Source: Bacillus spongiae (lineage in GTDB: Bacteria; Bacillota; Bacilli; Bacillales; Bacillaceae_K). From it: 64,000 bases of DNA. The DNA lies in assembly GCF_037120725.1 (NCBI RefSeq), contig NZ_JBBAXC010000017.1:1-64000 (forward strand), in the 5' to 3' direction. The notes beneath the pieces were generated by a model. It saw only the letters and a list, made by a program, of their open reading frames with translations. It was not told the origin of the DNA and did not search any database. Below are positions 28,883 to 37,787 of the stretch, piece by piece. Numbering within the stretch: the first letter of the stretch is position 1; every line of letters starts with the position of its first letter. Both the position numbers and the translations under genes were made by a program.

Positions 28883-29665
28883 ATGATGCTACAAGAAATC
28901 AACAATCGTATTGAAGGGGTTCAATGGGATTATGAACCAGAGTATGTGCCGTCATATATTGAGACAATCGAAGAAGAAGAGTTAAACGCTACTAAAAACC
29001 CATTGAATCAGCATGAAAATAGCAATAAAGTAGTCAAAATGGTTATTCGTTCTAAACAGGATTGGGAGGAAAAATTCGCTAAAGTAGAAGCCTTTTATGG
29101 GTCTATTCCCTTTTCATTATGGCTATATCAGGAATCAAACAACTATTTTGCGCCCTTTTTAAGTGAAAGGGGCTTTAAAAAAACAGATGAGTATGAGGGA
29201 TTAAGTTACACACTCTGTCCTCAGTCCTATCATTCAAACTTTCAATTAAAAGAGGTGGAGACAGAAGAAGATATTCAGCACCTTGTCGAAGTCACTTCAG
29301 TTATTTGGGGTTATAAGAATGATATTAAAGAGAAGGTGTTACAAGAAAGGAAGAATTATCTTTCGCTCCCGTTCAGGAAAGGGGGCTACGTGCTGGCCTA
29401 TAACAACGAAGGAATTCCTGTTGGTTATGGAGCTTATCGTGTCAGCTCCGATTTACAATCCATCTACTTTACAGGAAGTGGTGTTCACCCTTCTTATCGA
29501 AAGCAGGGAGTATACAATAGTTTAGTCTATTACCGACTGAACAAGGCTTTTCATGCTGGAGTTAAATATGCTACTTGCCAAGCAAGAATAGGGCATTCAT
29601 CGCCAATCTTACAAAAACTAGGATTTAAAAAATATTCACATTATGAAAGATGGATAAAAGGGTAA
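28883..29665 (+). CDS. GNAT-family N-acetyltransferase
   Basis: The 260-aa protein has a C-terminal GNAT domain (about 120-258): a beta4-alpha3 acetyl-CoA loop of the form VHPSYRKQGVYNSLV (R/Q-x-x-G-x-x/A variant) and a terminal LQKLGFKKYSHYERW. The N-terminal ~115 residues are a divergent second GNAT-like or family-specific region (EKFAKVEAFYGSIPFSLWLY). The acceptor substrate cannot be predicted. The start follows GAGGGAG. It is a single gene. Confidence 0.75.
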   Translation: MMLQEINNRIEGVQWDYEPEYVPSYIETIEEEELNATKNPLNQHENSNKVVKMVIRSKQDWEEKFAKVEAFYGSIPFSLWLYQESNNYFAPFLSERGFKKTDEYEGLSYTLCPQSYHSNFQLKEVETEEDIQHLVEVTSVIWGYKNDIKEKVLQERKNYLSLPFRKGGYVLAYNNEGIPVGYGAYRVSSDLQSIYFTGSGVHPSYRKQGVYNSLVYYRLNKAFHAGVKYATCQARIGHSSPILQKLGFKKYSHYERWIKG

Positions 29666-29777
29666 GAGATTGAAAAGGGAATTTCGGTAATTCGAACGAG
29701 TAAGAAAATAACTGAAGAGGGAAATAAGCAATCGTCGTTAGTGGACTGTTCACCATGATATTTCCTCGAAAAAGATA

Positions 29778-29821
29778 AAATACGCTAATTGCTCAAGGCT
29801 AAGAATGCAATTAGCGTATTT
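29778..29821. terminator. terminator at the 3' end of the DUF4359-like gene
   Basis: A perfect 15-bp stem (29778-29792 with 29807-29821) includes the stop codon of the minus-strand gene. On the minus strand it is followed by TATCTTTTT. Confidence 0.7.
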
Positions 29822-30170
29822 CGTCGATAAGGGGGATGTATGCTCCAAATATTCCAAGCACTTTCACAGTAAAGGAAGTACCATCATCTTTTTCATACGT
29901 CTTATCAATTGTATGGAAGATTAAGTATCCTTTTTCAATATAGGAGCCTGTTTCAATATATGTTACACTTCGGCTACTCTCACTAGTCTGAGAGCAAGTA
30001 AATGATTCGCAGTGAATATCGTGTTGGTCCTCAAGCCACGAATAAAAGTCTGCTTCATTGGGTTGTGTCATAATCATGAAAATAGTGATACTTACTAACA
30101 AAACGAATAGAAGGATTCGTTTAATCTGACTCATTCCTCCCGTAGTTAAAATTCTTTTCAATAATACCAT
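29811..30170 (-). CDS. DUF4359-like single-pass extracytoplasmic protein
   Basis: The 119-aa protein has a Lys/Arg N-terminus and one hydrophobic segment (RILLFVLLVSITIFMIM), then a soluble domain beginning TQPNEADFYSWLEDQHDI with a Cys pair (HCESFTCS) and a beta-rich end. The TM-to-[NT]P-x-x-x-D/E-[FY]-x-x-W[LI] pattern recalls DUF4359, from memory. The start is uncertain: ATG 30134 (MSQIKR) lies right behind GGGAGG, so the longer form from 30170 is kept. Confidence 0.55.
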   Translation of the reverse strand: MVLLKRILTTGGMSQIKRILLFVLLVSITIFMIMTQPNEADFYSWLEDQHDIHCESFTCSQTSESSRSVTYIETGSYIEKGYLIFHTIDKTYEKDDGTSFTVKVLGIFGAYIPLIDEIR

Positions 30171-30385
30171 AAAGCTTATTATAGTTGTTAAATAATTGTA
30201 ATGGAATACGAAAATATTCCCTATTTATCGAATTCCGTAACAGTAAGGTTAAAGTTCAACCTCTTTGTAGGTAATGCAGTAGGATTATAAAGTGGAATGG
30301 ATGGATCACAATCTTCTATTGATTCATGATTTTGAGAGGATTATACTAGACATATCGAATGATAATGGAAAAGGAGTTAATCAAA

Positions 30386-30589
30386 ATGTTACATCTTAAT
30401 TGGCAAGAAAAATCAACAGTAAAAACAGTTAAATGTGTACATACCAATGCAAAAAAATATATGGTCAACAATATGTTAACGGTTGGGAAAACATATGATG
30501 TTAAAAACGAGACCGAGGAGTATTTCTTTGTAATAGATAACGCTGGAAAAGTTTCTGGTTTTTATAAAGATTATTTCCAAGAAGTATAA
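30386..30589 (+). CDS. small conserved protein, DUF6501-like
   Basis: ATG 30386 lies 9 bases after AAAGGAG and gives 67 aa. The sequence LNWQEKSTVKTVKCVHTNAKKY (in parts), NNMLTVGKTYDVKNETEEYF and IDNAGKVSGFYKDYF looks like a compact SH3-like beta protein widespread in Bacillus; DUF6501 is my best match from memory. The function is unknown. It is a single gene with a good terminator. Confidence 0.65.
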   Translation: MLHLNWQEKSTVKTVKCVHTNAKKYMVNNMLTVGKTYDVKNETEEYFFVIDNAGKVSGFYKDYFQEV

Positions 30590-30603
30590 GAATACAAAAA
30601 GAG

Positions 30604-30640
30604 AAAGGTCAGGCAAAGGATGATTTGCCTGATCTTTTTT
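30604..30640 (+). terminator. terminator
   Basis: AAAGGTCAGGCAAA (30604-30617) pairs with TTTGCCTGATCTTT (30624-30637), followed by Ts. Confidence 0.8.
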
Positions 30641-30838
30641 ATGTAATGGACAATTTTCTCTAAAGGCCGATTAATCTATTAAAACGGATACGAGCCTATG
30701 CCACATTTTCACCCTTAATCAGTCAATTATGAAGAAGGAATATAAGCATATGTCTGCGAATAGGTTAAATAGTTGATAAATATATTTCTGTTAAGTCCCA
30801 GCTTTTTATGAGTTTGATAATGATAAAGGAGGAAACTT

Positions 30839-31792
30839 ATGAAAGCGGTTATTTGCACAAAATATGGGCCACCAGAAGTCCTTCAGCTTAACGAAGTGGA
30901 AAAGCCCGTTCCAAAAGACAATGAAGTTCTAGTAAAAATACACGCAACAGCTGTTACTGCAAGTGATTGTGTAATCAGAGGCTTTAAAATGCCAGGAAAT
31001 CCTAGTTTCCCTAAAAAACAAATAATGCAACTAATGATGAGATTATTTATAGGTATCTCAAAACCGAGAAATCCTATAATCGGGCTTGTATTTTCTGGAG
31101 CTGTTGAAGCAGTAGGCAAGGATATAAAGCAATATAAAAAAGGTGATGAAGTATATGGTTTTACGGGTAATAGCCGTGGAGCCTATGCAGAATACAAATG
31201 CGTTTCGGCGAAAGAAATAGCTCAAGGGGAACTGGTCCATAAACCGAGCAATATAAGTTATGAAGAAGCGACTGCGGTTGTTTATGGTGGAGTTCTGGCA
31301 ATTCACTTTATGAAAGGCAGTAAGATTCAAAGTGGACAAAAAGTACTGATATATGGAGCTTCAGGTGCAATAGGAACAATTGCTATACAACTGGCAAAAC
31401 ATAAAGGGGCTAAGGTCACTGCGATATGTAGTTCCTCCAATGAGGAGTTGGTCCAATCTCTAGGGGCTGATAAAGTGATAGATTACACTAAAGCGGACTC
31501 CGTAAACCATTTAGAAATCTATGATTTTATCCTTGATGCTGTTGGAGAAAATAAAAGCTCAGAACTAAAAAAACAATCTAAAAAAGCTCTAAGTCAGACA
31601 GGGAAATACGTGTCAGTCGATGATAGCCTTCTAAAGATACATCCTGAATATCTTATTAAACTCAACGATTTAATTGGAGCAGGTCATGTTAAGGCGATCA
31701 TAGATAGGAATTACCCCTTAGAAGAGATTGTTGAAGCTCATGAATATGTAGACAAGGGACATAAGAAGGGAAATGTTGTTATATCTATATAA
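30839..31792 (+). CDS. MDR-family NAD(P)-dependent alcohol dehydrogenase / quinone reductase
   Basis: The 317-aa zinc-independent-looking medium-chain dehydrogenase/reductase has an N-terminal GroES-like domain (YGPPEVLQLNEVEKPVPKD in parts; SDCVIRG replaces the zinc Cys-x-x-D region) and a Rossmann domain with ILYGASGAIGTIAIQLAK (seen as YGASGAIGTIAIQLAKHKG). It probably reduces an enone or quinone with NAD(P)H. AAAGGAGG precedes the ATG. It is a single gene without informative neighbours. Confidence 0.85.
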   Translation: MKAVICTKYGPPEVLQLNEVEKPVPKDNEVLVKIHATAVTASDCVIRGFKMPGNPSFPKKQIMQLMMRLFIGISKPRNPIIGLVFSGAVEAVGKDIKQYKKGDEVYGFTGNSRGAYAEYKCVSAKEIAQGELVHKPSNISYEEATAVVYGGVLAIHFMKGSKIQSGQKVLIYGASGAIGTIAIQLAKHKGAKVTAICSSSNEELVQSLGADKVIDYTKADSVNHLEIYDFILDAVGENKSSELKKQSKKALSQTGKYVSVDDSLLKIHPEYLIKLNDLIGAGHVKAIIDRNYPLEEIVEAHEYVDKGHKKGNVVISI

Positions 31793-32054
31793 TTCTAGCC
31801 TCCGGATAAAAACGATTTATCTTATTTGGTTGAAATCTGTGCTTCTTAGAGAGAATGATATAGTACAGTGTTATTGAGATAGGAAGGACAAAATGATGGG
31901 GGCAGGATGTGGCAATACTTTAGCTTCTGTGATTCCCATGTGTACGGAGTCTTCAAAATTATGGATACTAATCGTCTGTCTCAAAAATGTAGATTGACTG
32001 CAATGATATTGTTAAGAGAAACATGGCTATTATATAGGGGTGCTCATTAGTTAG

Positions 32055-32174
32055 GTGTCTGTGTTAAGGACGCTTGAACATCTACTTAAACGAATCATCT
32101 ATAATTCAGATGAATCCGCTTGGAGCAAATTAGGTACCAAGTCATTTGAAGTTATATCTGCAATTAACAACTGA
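32055..32174 (+). pseudogene. possible 3' fragment of an unidentified gene
   Basis: Forty codons run open from just after a TAG to TGA 32172-32174 and read like a helical C-terminus (LEHLLKRIIYNSDESAWSKL then GTKSFEVISAINN). It lies 22 bp before a strong hairpin. There is no ribosome site. The family is not recognised. Confidence 0.35.
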
Positions 32175-32195
32175 AAAACGGAGAAGGAATCAAAG

Positions 32196-32241
32196 AGTAG
32201 TGCAAAAATCAACAACGATTGTTGTTGATTTTTGCACTACT
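32196..32241. terminator. 21-bp perfect hairpin, probable terminator
   Basis: 32196-32216 is the exact reverse complement of 32221-32241, with a GATT loop. Internal A5/T5 runs are present, and AAACTTTTA follows. The stem is unusually long and perfect for a terminator. Confidence 0.55.
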
Positions 32242-32408
32242 AAACTTTTAATCGTTTATTCCTATTCTGAACAATTTCAAACGGACAAATATCGTATTCT
32301 ATAAAGGCTAATTTTTAACAAATCTCCTATTTGAAGGATTAAGGAAAAGCTGCAATGAAAAAATAAATAATATTTTAGAAAAACATATACATAAACTTAC
32401 AATTGAAG

Positions 32409-32414
32409 TATAAT
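32409..32414 (+). promoter_or_regulatory. -10 box of the MFS transporter leader
   Basis: TATAAT, preceded by a weak TATACA 16 bp upstream (32387-32392). It would start an mRNA with a ~130-nt structured leader. Confidence 0.4.
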
Positions 32415-32429
32415 TTGGACATATAAAAG

Positions 32430-32480
32430 ATGGATTTAGCTACAGTTATTGTATACTCCTTCCTCTACAAGCAGTGGTAG
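32430..32480 (+). CDS. putative leader peptide upstream of the MFS transporter
   Basis: The 16-codon frame MDLATVIVYSFLYKQW lies in the 5' leader of the exporter gene. Its 3' half overlaps a stem (CCTTCcTCTAC with GTAGAAGG), and AGCTAC (~32438) can pair with GTAGCT (~32490). Such peptides upstream of drug exporters can sense ribosome stalling. The ribosome site is weak (AAAAG), so the call is tentative. Confidence 0.35.
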   Translation: MDLATVIVYSFLYKQW

Positions 32481-32505
32481 AAGGTGTCCGTAGCTCTATT
32501 GCTTA

Positions 32506-32537
32506 TGAAAGGGCATCGATTCATCGATGCCCTTTAT
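32506..32537 (+). promoter_or_regulatory. attenuator-like hairpin before the MFS gene
   Basis: AAAGGGCATCGA pairs with TCGATGCCCTTT directly upstream of the ribosome site (GAGGTG, 32543-32548). It could act as a terminator or sequester translation, depending on upstream ribosome position. Confidence 0.45.
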
Positions 32538-32554
32538 CCTTTGAGGTGTTATGG

Positions 32555-33742
32555 ATGAAATCTAACAAACATTTTTTACGAATATGGTTATATTCTTTTG
32601 TATCTAATTTCTCATTATTATATACACCTATCATTTTTCTTTTCTTTGAAGCAAAAGGTGTTAATATAGCTCAAATAGGTATTTTGTTTGGAATTGGTTC
32701 ATTGGTTACCATTTTAACAGAAGTTCCTATAGGCGTATTTTCTGATAATTATTCAAGAAAATTAAGTGTCCTATTAGGAGGAATATCAACCATTATAGGG
32801 CTAGTAATCTATATAACAGGTTATGGTTTCTTTTCTATGGCGATCGCGATGAGTATGATTTCATTAGGAATAGCTTTTAAATCAGGCGCAACAGAATCTA
32901 TACTGCTCACTTCAATAGATAATCAAGATAATTTCTTCCAAATTAACAATTATGCTAGATATATTGCTACAGCCTTGAGCGCTACGGTTATAGGCTTACT
33001 ATATACTATTGATAGTGAGCTTCCATTCTTAATAGCAATCGCATGTGAAGCAATCATTCTTATGTTAGTTTTGACGGTTCCTAATAAGAGAAAGAATCAA
33101 TCTAGTAGTCACAATACATCGAATGGACAAACTAAAATAACCTTAAATACTGTTACACAATTTATGAAAGTAAACCTATTCATATGCATTGTCCTTTTTA
33201 CTTCATGTTTTTTTATTCCTCAGTTTATCGTTTTTTTTCCAGAGTATTTAAATGTACAACGGATTCCGATAGAACTTTTTGGAGTAATTTATTTTGTTAT
33301 GAATATAATCCCTCTTGTTGGCTCCGTCATTTATCAAAAAAAATTGAAGACAATGGACCCAGAGGTTTTGATTATATGGAGTTTATTATTTTTTGCCTGT
33401 GGGATGCTGCTTATGGGTATTATTAAAAATGTAATAATTGGATTAGTAATCTATGGATTATTAAGAGTAATAATCGGGTGGTTTTGGTTAATATTTTCCA
33501 TATACTTCAATGATTTATCTAACGATCATAATAAAGCTACAATTCTTTCAATTAAGGGAATGATTATGAACGTTGCATTTATTTTGAGCGATCCATTGAT
33601 TGGTATTTTAATATTCCAATTAGACATATTCTATTCTTACCTTTTCACAAGTATTTTTATCTTTATCATTGTTATATCATTATCAGTCAAATTATTACAT
33701 GAGAAGAGAAGGAGTAAACATAATGTTTACTTTGAAAGATGA
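32555..33742 (+). CDS. MFS transporter (probable drug exporter)
   Basis: ATG 32555 follows GAGGTG by 6 bases and gives 395 aa with about 12 hydrophobic segments. The N-terminal half has the MFS motif-A-like loop GVFSDNYSRKLSVL after TM2 (TEVPIGVFSD), as in multidrug and macrolide exporters. The substrate is unknown. The structured leader with a possible leader peptide suggests inducible expression. It has no operon partner. Confidence 0.8.
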   Translation: MKSNKHFLRIWLYSFVSNFSLLYTPIIFLFFEAKGVNIAQIGILFGIGSLVTILTEVPIGVFSDNYSRKLSVLLGGISTIIGLVIYITGYGFFSMAIAMSMISLGIAFKSGATESILLTSIDNQDNFFQINNYARYIATALSATVIGLLYTIDSELPFLIAIACEAIILMLVLTVPNKRKNQSSSHNTSNGQTKITLNTVTQFMKVNLFICIVLFTSCFFIPQFIVFFPEYLNVQRIPIELFGVIYFVMNIIPLVGSVIYQKKLKTMDPEVLIIWSLLFFACGMLLMGIIKNVIIGLVIYGLLRVIIGWFWLIFSIYFNDLSNDHNKATILSIKGMIMNVAFILSDPLIGILIFQLDIFYSYLFTSIFIFIIVISLSVKLLHEKRRSKHNVYFER

Positions 33743-34154
33743 ATCAGAAAATGGGCAGGTAGGAGATCATCATCATTATGGTGATGATGAATGCCCCAAT
33801 GACTAAGTAATGTACTAATTCTGCACTGGAATAGTAGCCTTTTCGTTATAATATTCAGATTAACCTTGTGTAAGGTGGAATATCGTTAATGGCTGATGCA
33901 GCCTTCAGTGGAAGACAAAAAATACTGTTAAAGTAGCCCGTATGCTTGCCCCATCGTTAGATGAAAAAAGAAAGACACTGCCCTCTATCGTACTTATGTA
34001 ATCTTTCTATTTATAAGACAGATAAATTGTTAAAGCCGCACCGTTAGAAAATTCTAGTAAAATCATTATCCTTTTCTTTCTTTTTTAGTAAGCTATTTGA
34101 TACTATATCCCATACTGAAACAGTATAGCAATAACATGTACTGTCATGAACATA
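33743..34154. other. intergenic stretch
   Basis: A 9-bp CATCATCAT/ATGATGATG hairpin (about 33767-33790) without a T tract follows the MFS gene. Nothing else was recognised. Confidence 0.35.
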
Positions 34155-34382
34155 TTAAAAAAAGGATAGGAATAGGGGGTAATCCACTCCGTGAATAGTG
34201 CAGACTCCAGAATCCAGAATCCATCTCCCGATTTTGGCAATTACGTCACTATCATTTATATTCGGTTTTAGGATATTGCCATCAACGACAATAAAAATCA
34301 ATTGGACAATTAAAAATAACCCTATGGTGATCATCCAACGTTTTGCTAGATTAGTATTAGGTGCTTTTCCTGTGTTTGCCAT
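34155..34382 (-). CDS. small membrane protein of unknown function
   Basis: ATG 34382 lies 5 bases after GAAAGGGA and gives 75 aa (MANTGKAPNTNLAKRWMITI then GLFLIVQLIFIVVDG...). It has one clear membrane segment (about 17-36) and a soluble tail with two Cys. I do not recognise it; the abrupt hydrophobic end (YPLFLSFF) could mean truncation. Confidence 0.45.
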   Translation of the reverse strand: MANTGKAPNTNLAKRWMITIGLFLIVQLIFIVVDGNILKPNINDSDVIAKIGRWILDSGVCTIHGVDYPLFLSFF

Positions 34383-34866
34383 TTTATCCCTTTCTTTATT
34401 AAATTTCATCAATTTCCAGTTGTTTCAATCGCCGTAGGACATTCTCCTAGTATTATTAAATGAGTCTCTCCCCAATGAATTCTAACAAATCAAAATTATT
34501 CCGCCCTACTGATACATCACAAAATATTAAAATACCAATTACTTTTGTAATAATGTGATTCAGATATTATTACAAAAGTAATTGGATAATTATAACAATA
34601 ATAATTACTCTTGATAATTATATAATCTAATTCTTAACAATTCCCACCCCTTTTTATAAAAAATAATCAATATCAACAAAATGCGCTTATCTTAATTAGT
34701 CATAATCAATGATATTACTATATTTAATGGAAAGTGATATATTATTGTTTCTTTAAAAACTAACATTAAAGAAATGATCTCGTTTAATAGTATACAATCT
34801 TTGCGAAATCAGCCTTTTTCATTGTAAAATGAGGGGACATGTTAAGAGAAAGAAAGGAATGGCATA
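34383..34866. other. divergent intergenic region with a long inverted repeat
   Basis: It contains the 20-bp inverted repeat at 34535-34585 and AT-rich sequence before yojN. No gene was seen. Confidence 0.4.
34535..34585. repeat. 20-bp perfect inverted repeat with 11-base spacer
   Basis: 34535-34554 (CCAATTACTTTTGTAATAAT) is exactly repeated in reverse at 34566-34585. There is no T tract, and each arm itself contains TTAC...GTAA. It may be a tandem operator site or the relic of a small mobile element. Confidence 0.55.
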
Positions 34867-35748
34867 ATGGACCAACTTCGACATCAACTTCCATCTGAAG
34901 TTCAACATATGATTAATGAAAGAAAAGAACGTTTCATTGATAGTCAGCAAGAATTAATTGGAAAGGGTGGGTATACTGCAGCAGATTCAGCCATTATTGA
35001 AGATTGCTTGATTGCACTTAGCTTAGGGAAAAATGTTCTATTAAAAGGACCAACAGGTGCTGGAAAAACCAAACTTGCTGAGACAATTTCAGCTATATTT
35101 CAGCAGCCGATGCATAGTGTCAATTGTTCTGTAGACCTTGATGCAGAAGCACTTCTCGGCTTTAAAACACTGCAACAACAAAATGGGGAAACCGTGATTG
35201 GATTTACACCGGGACCAGTCATTCAAGCCATGAAATCTGGTCACCTCCTATATATTGATGAAATAAATATGGCAAAACCGGAAACTTTGCCAATATTAAA
35301 TGGCGTGCTTGATTACCGAAGAATGATTACCAACCCCTTTACGAGTGAAGTCATTTCTGCTCAACCTAGCTTTGGAGTAGTGGCAGCTATTAACGAAGGG
35401 TATGTCGGAACAGTACCACTGAATGAAGCCTTAAAAAATCGATTTGTCGTGATTGAAGTTCCTTATATTCAAGGTGACGTCCTTTTTTCTGTCTTACAGG
35501 AACAATCAAAACTTAAAAATGAAGACTTACTTGGTCAATTTGTTCAGCTTTCCTTTGATTTGAATACACAAGTGAAAAATGGACAGGTATCAGAGGAAGC
35601 AGCATCAATTCGCGCTTTATTGGATGCAAGCGATTTGGCCGTCTATCTACCTCCTCTTCGTGCCATCCAACGTGGAATCATTGACAAACTTGAAGATGAA
35701 CGCGAAAGGGCAGCTATTTTTAATATCGCACAAACGATATTTGGATAA
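34867..35748 (+). CDS. yojN: MoxR/NorQ-type AAA+ ATPase
   Basis: The 293-aa protein has Walker [13 protein letters not shown] (~60), Walker [14 protein letters not shown] (~135) and sensor region AAINEGYVG, with a C-terminal lid domain. MoxR/NorQ ATPases act with VWA-domain partners to mature metalloenzymes or complexes. The partner (yojO) starts 10 bp downstream. The pair matches Bacillus subtilis yojN-yojO, whose target is not known. The start follows AAAGGAATGGCATA. Confidence 0.85.
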   Translation: MDQLRHQLPSEVQHMINERKERFIDSQQELIGKGGYTAADSAIIEDCLIALSLGKNVLLKGPTGAGKTKLAETISAIFQQPMHSVNCSVDLDAEALLGFKTLQQQNGETVIGFTPGPVIQAMKSGHLLYIDEINMAKPETLPILNGVLDYRRMITNPFTSEVISAQPSFGVVAAINEGYVGTVPLNEALKNRFVVIEVPYIQGDVLFSVLQEQSKLKNEDLLGQFVQLSFDLNTQVKNGQVSEEAASIRALLDASDLAVYLPPLRAIQRGIIDKLEDERERAAIFNIAQTIFG

Positions 35749-35758
35749 GGATGATTTT

Positions 35759-37669
35759 ATGCATCGGTTTATACAATTTAATGATGAAACAATCAATTCT
35801 TTTTTAGTAATGGAATTAATCGATTTAGCTAAAACACTTACAAGAAATAAAGAGATGGATGTTCAATATGGGCCACATTCTTATTTAGATGAGAAAAATG
35901 ATGTTATTTTTGTTAGTCACTTTTGGGATCACCGTCCGTATGAGGAAGAGGTGAATGGATTAAAAAGCGATATCTACCTTCGTAGCCTTGGAAGCTACCA
36001 ACATAGTGATACATTGGAAGTGGTCAATTATATTAAAAAAATAAGGAAAACGACGATTCCGAGTTTCGCGAAACAACTGTTCATATTAGGAGAAGATATT
36101 CGACTTGAACAGCTATGTGTGAAAGAGCGGAAAGGAACAAGGAAGGCATTCAACATTCGTCGAGAGATTTATCGAAAATATTTTGAAACTCAGCTAAACG
36201 TTAACCTAGTAAAAAGCGTTCATACGGATGCTCTTTTTAATGCTCTTTTTTTACAGATGAGCGCAGAAACGGTCGTGGACACGCCACCTATCACCGAGGC
36301 GATTGACCTTGCGATGCCATTTATTCGCCGGGAGCTTCAAGCATTATACGAAACAGATTCGACAAAATCCGTCATTAAGCATTGCTTAACGATTGTTGAT
36401 GTATTGGATGAAATAGTTGAAAAGGATATGCTAAATGAGTATTTTCATTTACCAGAGAATGTTTATGCTGCGGAAGATACAAGTTTAACCTTTGATGATT
36501 TAAAACGGAAAGATAAACTAAAAAACGATGATCAAATTGACTCAAAGGAAAACAGTAACCTCTTTGAAGAAAAAATGGAAATGTGGCATCGGGAAACGGA
36601 CGAGGCAGGACAGACTTTTTTACAGTTTGATATTGAGCAAGGTTCTCAAACAAATTTACTAGGCGAAGGAGTTCGCGAGGGCGATGAAGGGGATCAAGCG
36701 TTAGGTGCGGTTCAAGGTTCTTCTCAACAAACAAACCAGAACCAATATGATCAGCTAGAGGCTAGGCAGAGTGAGCGGGAAGAAAAGGAAGGAGCCAACT
36801 CTTCTGATTATGGGAAAGAAAATAAACATGCTTACCCGATTTTTCTTACAGGAAAATCTGTGTTATACGAACAAATAAAAACGTATCAAGAACAAAAGGC
36901 ACAGATTACAAGTTATCAAAAAAAATTGCAAAAAATGATTGAAAAAACATTGGAACATAAGATGATTCAGCCAAGATCAGACTTGCATGTCGGTCGCTTA
37001 AGCAAACAGCTTCTACCTTATTTTACAGATGAAAACCCTCGTCTTTTTTATAAAAAAAATAACCCTTCAACAGAAATCGATGCTGTGTTTTCGTTACTTG
37101 TTGATTGTTCTGCAAGTATGTATGACAAAATGGAGGAAACGAAGCGTGGTATTACTCTATTTCATGAAGCGTTAAAATCCGTCAAGGTTCCTCATGAGAT
37201 TGTTGGTTTTTGGGAAGATACAAATGCAGCGACAGAAGTAAATCAGCCTAACTACTTTCAAGATGTGATTACGTTTGCTACATCGCTTAAACGTAGTAGT
37301 GGTCCAGAAATAATGCAATTAGAGCCTCAGGAAGATAACCGTGATGGCCTGGCGATTCGTGTGATGACAGAAAGACTATTGTCTCGATTTGAAAAACAAA
37401 AATTTCTACTTGTTTTTTCGGATGGTGAGCCTGCTGCAATGGGTTATGAGCAAAATGGGATTATCGATACCCATAAAGCGGTGTTAGAAGCACGTAAGCA
37501 AGGTATCGAAGTCCTAAATGTGTTTCTAGCAAACGGTGAGATTGATGAAGGACAAAAAATTACAATTCAAAATATCTATGGTCGTTATAGCATTCTTGTG
37601 TCAAATGTAGAGGAACTGCCAGATGTATTGTTCCCGCTATTACGAAAACTACTTTATAAAAGCATTTAA
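35759..37669 (+). CDS. yojO: VWA-domain protein, NorD-like partner of the MoxR ATPase
   Basis: ATG 35759 follows AAGGATGA and gives 636 aa, the Bacillus subtilis YojO size; an open extension back to 35579 overlaps yojN in another frame and is rejected. The N-terminal ~300 residues are helical and charged, residues ~300-400 are a low-complexity acidic/Gln-rich linker, and the C-terminal ~220 residues form a von Willebrand A domain with MIDAS motif DCSASM (~450), then SSGPE and FSDGEP. It probably works as a substrate adaptor for the adjacent ATPase. Confidence 0.85.
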   Translation: MHRFIQFNDETINSFLVMELIDLAKTLTRNKEMDVQYGPHSYLDEKNDVIFVSHFWDHRPYEEEVNGLKSDIYLRSLGSYQHSDTLEVVNYIKKIRKTTIPSFAKQLFILGEDIRLEQLCVKERKGTRKAFNIRREIYRKYFETQLNVNLVKSVHTDALFNALFLQMSAETVVDTPPITEAIDLAMPFIRRELQALYETDSTKSVIKHCLTIVDVLDEIVEKDMLNEYFHLPENVYAAEDTSLTFDDLKRKDKLKNDDQIDSKENSNLFEEKMEMWHRETDEAGQTFLQFDIEQGSQTNLLGEGVREGDEGDQALGAVQGSSQQTNQNQYDQLEARQSEREEKEGANSSDYGKENKHAYPIFLTGKSVLYEQIKTYQEQKAQITSYQKKLQKMIEKTLEHKMIQPRSDLHVGRLSKQLLPYFTDENPRLFYKKNNPSTEIDAVFSLLVDCSASMYDKMEETKRGITLFHEALKSVKVPHEIVGFWEDTNAATEVNQPNYFQDVITFATSLKRSSGPEIMQLEPQEDNRDGLAIRVMTERLLSRFEKQKFLLVFSDGEPAAMGYEQNGIIDTHKAVLEARKQGIEVLNVFLANGEIDEGQKITIQNIYGRYSILVSNVEELPDVLFPLLRKLLYKSI

Positions 37670-37675
37670 TACTCA

Positions 37676-37707
37676 AAATCCAGCTATTTTACAATAGCTG
37701 GATTTTT
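37676..37707 (+). terminator. terminator of yojNO
   Basis: AAATCCAGCTATT pairs with AATAGCTGGATTT around TTAC, followed by Ts. Confidence 0.85.
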
Positions 37708-37787
37708 GTTTGGAAAATTTTGATGTTATTACAAAAAAACGGTATTCTAAAGTGGAAGGGAAATTTCCGATTGAAGGGGTGGAAACC

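Larger units (their letters stand above)
31793..32429. other. gap with a C-terminal gene fragment and a long hairpin
   Basis: It holds the fragment at 32055-32174 and the 21-bp hairpin at 32196-32241. A 34-codon frame after GGAAGGACAAA (ATG ~31894) is unconvincing. The region looks like a decayed gene with its terminator kept. Confidence 0.4.

Noticed and set aside
35579-35758. Extension of yojO back into yojN
   Set aside because: It overlaps the end of the ATPase gene in another frame. ATG 35759 has a ribosome site and gives the known family length.
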